Source of the DNA: UBA1422 sp963676385
Lineage (GTDB): Bacteria; Bacillota; Clostridia; Peptostreptococcales; Anaerovoracaceae
Direction: 5' to 3'
DNA length: 64,000 nt
NCBI GenBank assembly: GCA_963676385.2
Contig: CAXXMM010000002.1
Span: 279,170-343,169, forward strand
The stretch's first letter is position 1. The number at the start of each line of letters is the position of its first letter. The notes under the pieces are model-generated. The model had not been told where the DNA came from. It was given only the letters and a program-made list of their open reading frames with translations, and searched no databases. The position numbers and the translations under genes are program-made. Shown here piece by piece: positions 17,130 through 24,256 of this stretch.

Positions 17130-18953
17130 ATGGTACATCTAACAATCAACAACAAAAAAATTTGTGTTGAAGACGGCACAACCATATTGGAAGCAGCAAA
17201 GGAAAACAACATACGGATTCCAACCATGTGCTATCTAGAGAATGTTCATAAATACGGATCTTGCCGAATTTGTGTGGTAGAACAGGAAGGGGCAAAAAAT
17301 CTTCAGGCATCTTGCATTACTACGGCGACTGAAGGTATGGTGATTCATACCAACACCAAGCGGGTTCGGGATGCAAGGAAAGTGATTTATGAATTGATGA
17401 TCTCAGATCATCCAAAGGATTGCCTTCAATGCGGCCGTAACAGAAATTGTGAATTCCAAGAGTTAGGAGAATTAATTCAGATTGATAGTTCCCGCTTTGA
17501 AGGTGAAAAATCCAAGGCATACATTGATTGTACATCTCCTTCCATTGTGCGGGATGCATCGAAATGTATTTTGTGCAGGCGGTGTGTAACGATTTGCAAT
17601 GAGGTGCAAGGTGTTGGCATATTAAATCCTCAGTTTAGGGGGTTTGCTACGGTCATTAGCCCGGGGCAGGATTTGCCTCTCAATTCATCAGCTTGCAGTT
17701 TCTGTGGCCAGTGTACTACTGTTTGCCCGGTGGATGCCTTGAAAGAAAAAGATGCCACCGCGGCAGTTTGGAAAGCTCTTCAGGATCCATCCAAAACGGT
17801 GGTAATCCAAACAGCACCTGCGATTCGGGCGGCGTTGGGGGAAGAGTTTGGGTACGAACCGGGAAATTGTGTGACGGGACAAATGGCCAGCGCTCTTCGG
17901 GAAATGAATTTTGATTATGTTTTTGACACGAATTTCGCCGCTGATTTGACCATATTGGAAGAGGGAACTGAATTGTTGAAACGATTGGCCCAGTATTTTT
18001 ATGGGGCCGGGGTAATCAATAAACAGCAATTGGAAAAAACCGGGTTTTCAGAAGGGAATGACATTCCAATCTTGCCCATGATTACCAGCTGCAGCCCGGG
18101 ATGGATTAATTATATTGAGCACTTTTATCCTGATCGATTATCCAATCTATCCTCCTGCAAATCTCCGCATATGATGTTGGGGGCTTTGGTGAAAAGTTAT
18201 TTTGCTCCTAAAGTTGGACTTCAGCCCAAAGATATGTATGTGGTATCAGTAATGCCGTGTACAGCAAAAAAATATGAGATTACTAGGCCTGAAATGATTA
18301 ATGATGGAGAGCCCAATGTGGATGCGGTATTGACCACCAGAGAGTTGGCCAAAATGATCAAGGATGCAGGAATTGATTTTGTACAGTTGAAACCATCTGA
18401 TTTCGATAATCCACTGGGATTGTCCACAGGGGCAGCGGATATTTTTGGGGTTCCGGGAGGTGTGATGGAAGCGGCATTGAGGACTGTATATGAGGTTGTA
18501 ACGGGTAGAGAACTGCCCTTTGATCAACTTCATGTCAAACCAATTCAAGGGTTAGACAGAATCAAAACTGCGGAATTCCTTATTGAAGGAGCCAAAGAAG
18601 AGTGGGGTTTCCTTAATGGAGTCACTGTGAAGGTGGCAACCACCAGTGGTCTTGTTGGCGCATCACAGTTAATGGAAGAAATAGAATCCGGCAACTCACC
18701 TTACCATTTTGTTGAGGTGATGGGTTGCCCGGGAGGTTGTATCAGTGGTGGTGGACAACCTAGATTGACAGACAAAGAAAAAAGGTTAAGGCGTATCGAG
18801 GCATTGTATGCCGAAGATGAAGGGAAAGAGCTTCGAAAGTCCCATGACAATCCGTACATACAGAAATTATATGACGAATATTTGGGTCAACCTCTTGGAC
18901 ATCTTTCTCATGAATTGTTGCATACTTCCTACACAAGAAAAAGCAGGTATTGA
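17130..18953 (+). CDS. hydA: [FeFe] hydrogenase catalytic subunit
   Basis: A 607-residue M3-type [FeFe] hydrogenase. In order it has an N-terminal plant-type [2Fe-2S] domain (YGSCRICVVE), a His-Cys3 [4Fe-4S] segment (HPKDCLQCGRNRNCEF), two [4Fe-4S] clusters (CILCRRCVTICNEV, CSFCGQCTTVCPVDAL), and the H-cluster domain with L1 TSCSPGW (about 319), L2 MPCTAKKYE (about 374), L3 EVMGCPGGCISGGGQP (about 529) and the small-subunit-like tail. L1 differs from classical TSCCPGW at one Cys, a variant I associate with multimeric clostridial enzymes. It catalyses reversible H2 formation; with the preceding subunits it should be an electron-bifurcating or confurcating enzyme. Confidence 0.95.
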   Translation: MVHLTINNKKICVEDGTTILEAAKENNIRIPTMCYLENVHKYGSCRICVVEQEGAKNLQASCITTATEGMVIHTNTKRVRDARKVIYELMISDHPKDCLQCGRNRNCEFQELGELIQIDSSRFEGEKSKAYIDCTSPSIVRDASKCILCRRCVTICNEVQGVGILNPQFRGFATVISPGQDLPLNSSACSFCGQCTTVCPVDALKEKDATAAVWKALQDPSKTVVIQTAPAIRAALGEEFGYEPGNCVTGQMASALREMNFDYVFDTNFAADLTILEEGTELLKRLAQYFYGAGVINKQQLEKTGFSEGNDIPILPMITSCSPGWINYIEHFYPDRLSNLSSCKSPHMMLGALVKSYFAPKVGLQPKDMYVVSVMPCTAKKYEITRPEMINDGEPNVDAVLTTRELAKMIKDAGIDFVQLKPSDFDNPLGLSTGAADIFGVPGGVMEAALRTVYEVVTGRELPFDQLHVKPIQGLDRIKTAEFLIEGAKEEWGFLNGVTVKVATTSGLVGASQLMEEIESGNSPYHFVEVMGCPGGCISGGGQPRLTDKEKRLRRIEALYAEDEGKELRKSHDNPYIQKLYDEYLGQPLGHLSHELLHTSYTRKSRY

Positions 18954-19026
18954 AATCTAATTCCAAGCCTATTGCTGTGGATATGCCATGTGGGTTGGGA
19001 AGGTGCTTTCCTTTATCAGTAATTGA

Positions 19027-19035
19027 TGGTATAAT
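19027..19035 (+). promoter_or_regulatory. Extended -10 element before the c-di-GMP protein gene
   Basis: TGGTATAAT, 107 nt upstream of the start at 19142, with no good -35. A terminator-like hairpin lies between it and the gene, so it may be coincidental or start an attenuated leader. Confidence 0.3.
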
Positions 19036-19079
19036 AAAAAAGGAATGGCGGTATAGCCTGAAGCATGAGCAAAAAATCT

Positions 19080-19110
19080 GGTGTCCTGCCATACGCAGGG
19101 CACCTTTTGT
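19080..19110 (+). terminator. Intrinsic terminator of the hydrogenase operon
   Basis: A 10-bp stem with one G-U pair (GGTGTCCTGC with GCAGGGCACC), a 5-nt loop, then TTTTGT. It lies 127 nt after hydA and 32 nt before the next start codon. Confidence 0.7.
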
Positions 19111-19141
19111 ATAGGCGTAATAGAGTAAATGGGGGAAGGAT

Positions 19142-20773
19142 ATGAAAGAACATAGAATTGATGATGCAAAGTCAAAATCCTTAAAGATTATAACCATTTA
19201 CCTTGTAATTGGAATTATTTGGATTGTCGGTACAGACATTTTGTCCAATACCATTTTTACTGATATCCCTCAAGTGTATGCTGCAAGTACTGTGAAGGGG
19301 ATTTTTTATGTCTTGATAACGGCGGTGATTTTTTATCTGTTGATTTATTCGGCGCTGAAAAAAGTTTTAGAAAAGCAATCTCTTTTGAAGTCTTTGATTG
19401 ATTCCACAGAAGACTGGATTTTTTATGTAGATACTCATGGTCGTTATCTTGGCTGCAATAAAGCTTTTGAACGATATGCTAATATGAAGGAAGAGGATTT
19501 TTTTGGCCAAACACCTGAACAGGTATTTGGCCAAAATGTGACGGCGGCTTTTTCCCAGTTTGGTTGCAGCACATCGTTAGATAATTCTCCCTTTAAATTT
19601 GAAGAAGCCTTTACCTATCCGGATGGGAGGCAGGCCATTATTGAATTGATTAAAACTACCCATTTGGATATTCAGGGGAATGTAGCTGGTGTAATCGGTG
19701 TGGGGCGTGACATTACAGAGCGAAAAATAAGAGAAGAAAGCATACAATATCTTGGTTGCCATGATGCCCTTACAGGGCTATACAACCGGGCCAATTATGA
19801 ATCAGAAAAACAGAACATCGACACGGAAGAAAATCTGCCGATTTCCGTCATCGTTTGCGATGTTGACGGATTAAAGTTGGTGAACGATGCCTTTGGACAT
19901 GTGGCAGGAGACCATTTGCTTATCACCGCGGCTGAAATCCTAAAGAATGCTTGCAAAGAATCTGATGTGGCAGTACGTACAGGTGGGGATGAATTTTGTG
20001 TTTTCTTTCCAAGAACAGGAAATGAAGAAATTGAACCAATTTTTGAGGCAATCAACAACCAATGTCAGGGCACTCAAATGAAACAGAATGACGAACTTCA
20101 ATTAACCAGTATTTCTATGGGTTTTGCCGTTAAAGAAACAGGAGAGACCTCCTTGGATGAAGTGATCCTAGAAGCAGAGGAGTATATGTATCGTCGAAAG
20201 TTGCTGGGACGCAAAGGAACTCACAGTACCTTGATGAAATCCATTATGGCGACACTTCATGAAAAAAGTTACGAGACTCAGGAACATTGCAACAGAATGG
20301 CCACATTGGCCAGACAGTTGGGCCGAGCTGTCAAGTTGTCCGGCATGGAGTTGGATATTTTGGAACTGGCAGCTTCGCTTCATGACATCGGAAAAATCAG
20401 CATTGACTTAAGCATTCTTCAAAAATCAGGAAAATTGACGGAAGAAGAATGGGGACTGATAAAAAAACATCCGGAGGTGGGCTGGAGAATTACCCAAGCC
20501 ATTACAGAACTAAATCCCATTTCAGACATTGTACTATTTCATCATGAGCGTTGGGACGGAACCGGCTATCCAAGAGGGCTTCGAGGGGAAGAAATCCCGG
20601 TACTGGCAAGAATTATTGCCATTGTGGATGCATATGACGCAATGATAGAGGAGAGACCTTATCGGGGGGCCATGTCAATAGAATCGGCTAAAACAGAAAT
20701 TCTGCGGATGGCAGGGACCCAATTCGACGCAAAAATTGCAAAAATATTTGTTGAAGAAGTCCTATCCAAATAA
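19142..20773 (+). CDS. Membrane protein with PAS, GGDEF and HD-GYP domains
   Basis: A 543-residue cyclic-di-GMP signalling protein. Two transmembrane helices (about residues 14-32 and 53-77) are followed by a PAS domain (about 80-200, ending GRDITERK), a GGDEF domain with the intact RTGGDEF active loop (about 278) and an HD-GYP domain (HDIGKI about 413; HPE; HHERWDGTGYP about 472). It therefore carries both synthesis and degradation signatures. GGGGGAAGGA precedes ATG 19142. It sits downstream of the hydrogenase operon but beyond a terminator. The sensed signal is unknown. Confidence 0.92.
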   Translation: MKEHRIDDAKSKSLKIITIYLVIGIIWIVGTDILSNTIFTDIPQVYAASTVKGIFYVLITAVIFYLLIYSALKKVLEKQSLLKSLIDSTEDWIFYVDTHGRYLGCNKAFERYANMKEEDFFGQTPEQVFGQNVTAAFSQFGCSTSLDNSPFKFEEAFTYPDGRQAIIELIKTTHLDIQGNVAGVIGVGRDITERKIREESIQYLGCHDALTGLYNRANYESEKQNIDTEENLPISVIVCDVDGLKLVNDAFGHVAGDHLLITAAEILKNACKESDVAVRTGGDEFCVFFPRTGNEEIEPIFEAINNQCQGTQMKQNDELQLTSISMGFAVKETGETSLDEVILEAEEYMYRRKLLGRKGTHSTLMKSIMATLHEKSYETQEHCNRMATLARQLGRAVKLSGMELDILELAASLHDIGKISIDLSILQKSGKLTEEEWGLIKKHPEVGWRITQAITELNPISDIVLFHHERWDGTGYPRGLRGEEIPVLARIIAIVDAYDAMIEERPYRGAMSIESAKTEILRMAGTQFDAKIAKIFVEEVLSK

Positions 20774-20840
20774 TTTGGTGTTTGATTTCTTCAAAAGAAA
20801 TGTATATATATCCATCAAGACAGCAAAGAAAGGGAAGCCT

Positions 20841-21512
20841 ATGGAAATTGAAAAATACTACAATAAATTTTCATCGCTATTGACCTTGGAGGATAAGGAA
20901 GGTGCCTTCCACTATGCCCATGAATTATTGAGCACTGGTAAAATGGATGTGATTCAGTTGTATTCGGAGGTTCTTACGCCTGCAATCAATAATACTGTTT
21001 GTGCAGTGGATGACAAACGGATTTGCATTTGGCAGGAACACGTGCGTACAGCTATTCTTCGGACCATTGTGGAAAGTTGCTTTCCCTATGTTCTTCAGGA
21101 GAAAACCAGGCGAAATGTTGGAAGGCATGGAACAGCGGTGGTGCTTTGCCCTCCTGAAGAGTACCATGATTTGGGGGCAAGAATGACCGCAGATTATATG
21201 ACAATTTGTGGTTACAATACTGTATTTGTGGGAAGCAACACGCCATATACAGATTTTCTTAATGGCGTAGAAATTCTCCATCCCAATCTTGTTGCCATCA
21301 GTGTCAGCAATTATTTCCACGTGGTAATTACAAAGAAAATTGTGGGGGATTTAAGGCAACTGGTGGATTCCTCTGTCAAGATCGTAGTTGGAGGATATGC
21401 ATTTGACTCCAACCCGGACCATGTGAAAGCCGTGGGCGCGGACTTCTACCTACGGGATTTTGATGACATTGAGGCTCTTGTACAAAAAGAAAAAACTGTC
21501 GAAAGGAAATAA
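20841..21512 (+). CDS. Corrinoid (B12)-binding domain protein
   Basis: A 223-residue protein. Residues 1-90 are a helical cap as in B12-binding methyltransferase or regulator proteins. Residues 95-220 form a Rossmann-like cobalamin domain with EYHDLG, the (D/E)xHxxG motif whose His is the lower cobalt ligand, then VAISVSNYFHV and IVVGGYAFD. No DNA-binding or methyltransferase domain is attached. It may be a corrinoid carrier or a sensor partner. AAGGGAAG precedes ATG 20841. Following the c-di-GMP gene by 67 nt, it may share its transcript. Confidence 0.85.
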   Translation: MEIEKYYNKFSSLLTLEDKEGAFHYAHELLSTGKMDVIQLYSEVLTPAINNTVCAVDDKRICIWQEHVRTAILRTIVESCFPYVLQEKTRRNVGRHGTAVVLCPPEEYHDLGARMTADYMTICGYNTVFVGSNTPYTDFLNGVEILHPNLVAISVSNYFHVVITKKIVGDLRQLVDSSVKIVVGGYAFDSNPDHVKAVGADFYLRDFDDIEALVQKEKTVERK

Positions 21513-21516
21513 TGGT

Positions 21517-22680
21517 ATGAAACTGAGTACGGGTATTGCCCTTCGTTTTTTGAAATCCAATAAGACTCAGACTGTGGTTATTATCCTTGGCATCGGCATT
21601 GGTGTGGCGGTACAGATTTTTATTGGATCTCTGATATTGGGGTTGCAGGCTAGCCTGGTGGATAAAACCATCGGAAATTCGTCCCAGATTACGGTGACAG
21701 ATGTGAAAGACAATGAACTTATGAAAGCGGATTCTGCCGTAATCAATAAAATTCAACAGACAGACAACAGGATTAAGTATGTATCTCCGGCCCTTGATAC
21801 TGCAGCGTTTTTGGATGGAGACGCCGCATCATCAGTTGTGATTCGTGGTTTTGAAATAAGCAAAGCGGATAAAATATATGATTTTTCCAGTTATTTAACA
21901 GAAGGAAGGCTGCCAAAAACCAAAGGGGAATTTATGATTGGATCGGTCCTTCAAGAGAAAAATGGATTGTCCATTGGAGACAAAATAAATTTTGTAACCA
22001 CAGATAAAAGAACTGTGTCCGGTAAGATTGTTGGTTTCTTTGACTTAAAGGTGGCCCAAATTAATGAAAGTTGGTGCGTTACCACTTTGAGCACAGCACA
22101 AAAAATATCCATAGCACCCAACAAAATAAGTGCCATTGAAATCCAAGTAAACCGGAAAGATGTATTTGATGCAGATATCATTGCATCGGCTATTTCCAAA
22201 AATCTTGGAAGCAAAAACTACGCAGTCCAAAATTGGAAGGCCCAAAACGAACAATTACTTAGTGGTTTGCAGGGTCAAAGTATTTCTAGCTTAATGATTC
22301 AGGTATTTGTCATGCTGTCGGTATTGCTGGGGATTGCCAGTGTGCTTGCCATTACAGTCATGCAAAAATCCAGACAAATTGGGATTTTGAAAGCTATGGG
22401 AATTAAGAACCGGACCGCAAGTCTGGTGTTTATGACAGAAGGCTTTGTATTAGGGGTGTTTGGCGCCATCGCTGGGGTGGGATTTGGTATTGGATTGTCT
22501 GCCGCTTTCACTGCCTTTGCCAGAAATGCAGATGGAACACCGGTTGTTCCATTAAGTTTTAGTCCAAATTTTATCCTGTTTTCTGCCTGTGTTGCAGTCC
22601 TTGCCTGCGTGCTGGCATCCTTGATTCCGGCCAGGAAATCTGCCAAACTGGATCCCATCGATATCATTAGAAACAATTAA
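21517..22680 (+). CDS. ABC transporter permease (MacB/FtsX type)
   Basis: A 387-residue permease. One N-terminal membrane helix (LRFLKSNKTQTVVIILGIGI), a large extracytoplasmic domain (about 45-255), then three membrane helices of the FtsX domain starting at ISSLMIQVFVMLSVLLGIAS, and an ending with ARKSAKLDPIDIIRNN. This is the layout of MacB/LolC-type exporters that move lipids, peptides or drugs across the envelope. The ATPase gene follows after 10 nt. Start ATG 21517 is 4 nt beyond the previous stop, with AAAGGAAA upstream. Confidence 0.9.
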   Translation: MKLSTGIALRFLKSNKTQTVVIILGIGIGVAVQIFIGSLILGLQASLVDKTIGNSSQITVTDVKDNELMKADSAVINKIQQTDNRIKYVSPALDTAAFLDGDAASSVVIRGFEISKADKIYDFSSYLTEGRLPKTKGEFMIGSVLQEKNGLSIGDKINFVTTDKRTVSGKIVGFFDLKVAQINESWCVTTLSTAQKISIAPNKISAIEIQVNRKDVFDADIIASAISKNLGSKNYAVQNWKAQNEQLLSGLQGQSISSLMIQVFVMLSVLLGIASVLAITVMQKSRQIGILKAMGIKNRTASLVFMTEGFVLGVFGAIAGVGFGIGLSAAFTAFARNADGTPVVPLSFSPNFILFSACVAVLACVLASLIPARKSAKLDPIDIIRNN

Positions 22681-22690
22681 AGGAGCAGAT

Positions 22691-23377
22691 ATGGAAAATA
22701 TATTGCAACTGAATCATATTAATAAAATTTATGGAACCACTGTCCAGACCCAAGTTCTTACAGATGTGAATTTGACATTTGAAAGGGGAGGCTTTAGTTC
22801 TGTTATTGGTCAATCCGGAAGCGGCAAAAGCACCTTGTTGAATATTATTGGAACCTTGGATAAACCCACATCCGGTGAAGTCATTATTAATGGCGTCAAC
22901 ACTTCAAAGATGAAAAAAAACGACCTTGCACAGTTGAGAAATCAGTATATCGGCTTTGTCTTTCAATTTCATTATTTGTTACCGGAATTCACTGCGTTGG
23001 AAAACGTACTCATGCCCTATCGTATCGGGGGAGGCCCAGCAAATAAAGAAATCAAAGACAAGGCAATGGAATTAATGAAAATTGTAGGGCTGGAAAAGGT
23101 CATGAATAATAATGCGACAAAAATGTCTGGCGGACAACAGCAAAGAACGGCGATTGCCCGTGCGCTCATCAATGATCCGGCTATTATTCTTGCAGATGAA
23201 CCCACGGGAAATTTGGATTCAGTCTCTACAGAGAATGTTTACAATTTACTCCATGACATTAACGAAAAATTTGGCACTACATTTATCATTATTACACACG
23301 ACCGGCATATTGCGGAAAAAGCGGATCGCATTATTGAAATAACCGATGGAAAAATCAATTTAGACATCAGAAAATGA
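22691..23377 (+). CDS. ABC transporter ATP-binding protein (LolD/MacB type)
   Basis: A 228-residue ATPase with Walker A GQSGSGKST, Q-loop region VFQFHYLLPEFTALENV, signature MSGGQQQRTAIARAL, Walker B IILADEPTGNLD and switch His in IIITHDRH. It pairs with the preceding permease as a type VII (MacB-like) exporter. AGGAG precedes ATG 22691. A terminator follows at once. Confidence 0.95.
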   Translation: MENILQLNHINKIYGTTVQTQVLTDVNLTFERGGFSSVIGQSGSGKSTLLNIIGTLDKPTSGEVIINGVNTSKMKKNDLAQLRNQYIGFVFQFHYLLPEFTALENVLMPYRIGGGPANKEIKDKAMELMKIVGLEKVMNNNATKMSGGQQQRTAIARALINDPAIILADEPTGNLDSVSTENVYNLLHDINEKFGTTFIIITHDRHIAEKADRIIEITDGKINLDIRK

Positions 23378-23387
23378 AATGCACCAT

Positions 23388-23414
23388 GGCCGGCCTTTGG
23401 GCCGGTCTTTTTTT
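23388..23414 (+). terminator. Intrinsic terminator after the ABC exporter
   Basis: GGCCGGCC pairs with GGCCGGTC (one G-U) around TTTG, followed by seven T residues. Confidence 0.88.
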
Positions 23415-23415
23415 A

Positions 23416-23480
23416 TTGACAAAAAAACTACAATGTGGTATTTTGAAGGTAGAAAACATAACAAGCGTTATGTTTTCTAC
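23416..23480 (+). promoter_or_regulatory. hypB operon promoter with a 32-bp perfect palindrome
   Basis: TTGACA (23416-23421) and TGGTATTTT, an extended -10 with hexamer at 23439-23444 (17-bp spacing), form a strong promoter. Immediately downstream lies a perfect inverted repeat: the 14-nt arm GTAGAAAACATAAC (23449-23462), spacer AAGC, and its complement (23467-23480), covering the expected start site. There is no T run after it, so an operator is more likely than a terminator. The operon ends with a TetR gene whose product could bind here (inference). Confidence 0.7.
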
Positions 23481-23511
23481 CGAACTTTAGAATGCAAAGA
23501 GGAGGAAGCCA

Positions 23512-24183
23512 TTGAAACCATATAAAGTGTTAGAAATCAAAAAAAGCGTTTTTGAAAATAACCATCAGGAAGCCGAGACTTTGAGGAAAGAGTTAAAGAA
23601 AGAAAAGACGTTTTTGTTAAATGTCATGTCTTCCCCCGGATCAGGAAAGACCACAACCTTGCTTCAAACCCTGGAGTATTTAAAAGATACTTTACGTGTT
23701 GGTGTGATGGAGGCGGATATTGATTCGGATGTAGACGCCCGAAAAGTAGCAGAGACGGGTACTGGGGTGGTACAGGTCCATACCGGCGGTATGTGTCACT
23801 TGGATGCCGGTATGACAAGGCAGGGTCTGGCAGGACTTCCCGAAGGCCAATTGGATTTAGTGATTCTTGAGAATGTGGGAAATCTTGTGTGTCCTGCAGA
23901 ATTTGATACTGGAGCCGTTAAGAATGCAATGATATTAAGTGTCCCGGAAGGAGATGACAAGCCATTAAAGTATCCACTGATGTTTTCCATTGTAGATGTG
24001 CTGCTGATTAACAAAATAGATACAAAAGATTATTTTGATTTTGATATTGAGGCGGTCATCAAGAGGGCCAAAGCGTTGAATCCAAATATTCTTGTTTTTC
24101 CCATTTCCGCCAAGACGGGAGAGGGTTTTGAGCCATGGGTGGAGTGGCTCAAAGAAGAAGTCAATCAATGGAATAACCAATAA
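23512..24183 (+). CDS. hypB: HypB-like nickel-insertion GTPase
   Basis: A 223-residue SIMIBI GTPase: P-loop MSSPGSGKTTT, switch region ADIDSDVDARKV, metal-site Cys-His GGMCHLDAG, ENVGNLVCPAEFDTG, and the guanine-specificity motif INKIDTKDY. These are HypB family hallmarks. The N-terminal CxxCGC or His-rich nickel store of some HypBs is absent. The start is TTG 23512, with AGGAGG 7 nt upstream; no better start is seen. HypB normally delivers Ni to [NiFe] hydrogenase with HypA, but no functional NiFe hydrogenase is in this window, so the client is unclear. Confidence 0.88.
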   Translation: MKPYKVLEIKKSVFENNHQEAETLRKELKKEKTFLLNVMSSPGSGKTTTLLQTLEYLKDTLRVGVMEADIDSDVDARKVAETGTGVVQVHTGGMCHLDAGMTRQGLAGLPEGQLDLVILENVGNLVCPAEFDTGAVKNAMILSVPEGDDKPLKYPLMFSIVDVLLINKIDTKDYFDFDIEAVIKRAKALNPNILVFPISAKTGEGFEPWVEWLKEEVNQWNNQ

Positions 24184-24256
24184 TCCATTACTTTTGTGGG
24201 AAGAATCCCATTGGAGGATAGCGTTTGATGATGAAAAACCCAGGAGGGAACAGAAA

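Noticed and set aside
19027..19110. c-di-GMP riboswitch ahead of the GGDEF/HD-GYP gene
   Set aside because: The conserved aptamer blocks of the c-di-GMP classes are absent; only a terminator hairpin is seen.
23449..23480. Intrinsic terminator reading of the hypB palindrome
   Set aside because: No T tract follows, a real terminator already exists at 23388-23414, and the palindrome lies on a promoter start site.
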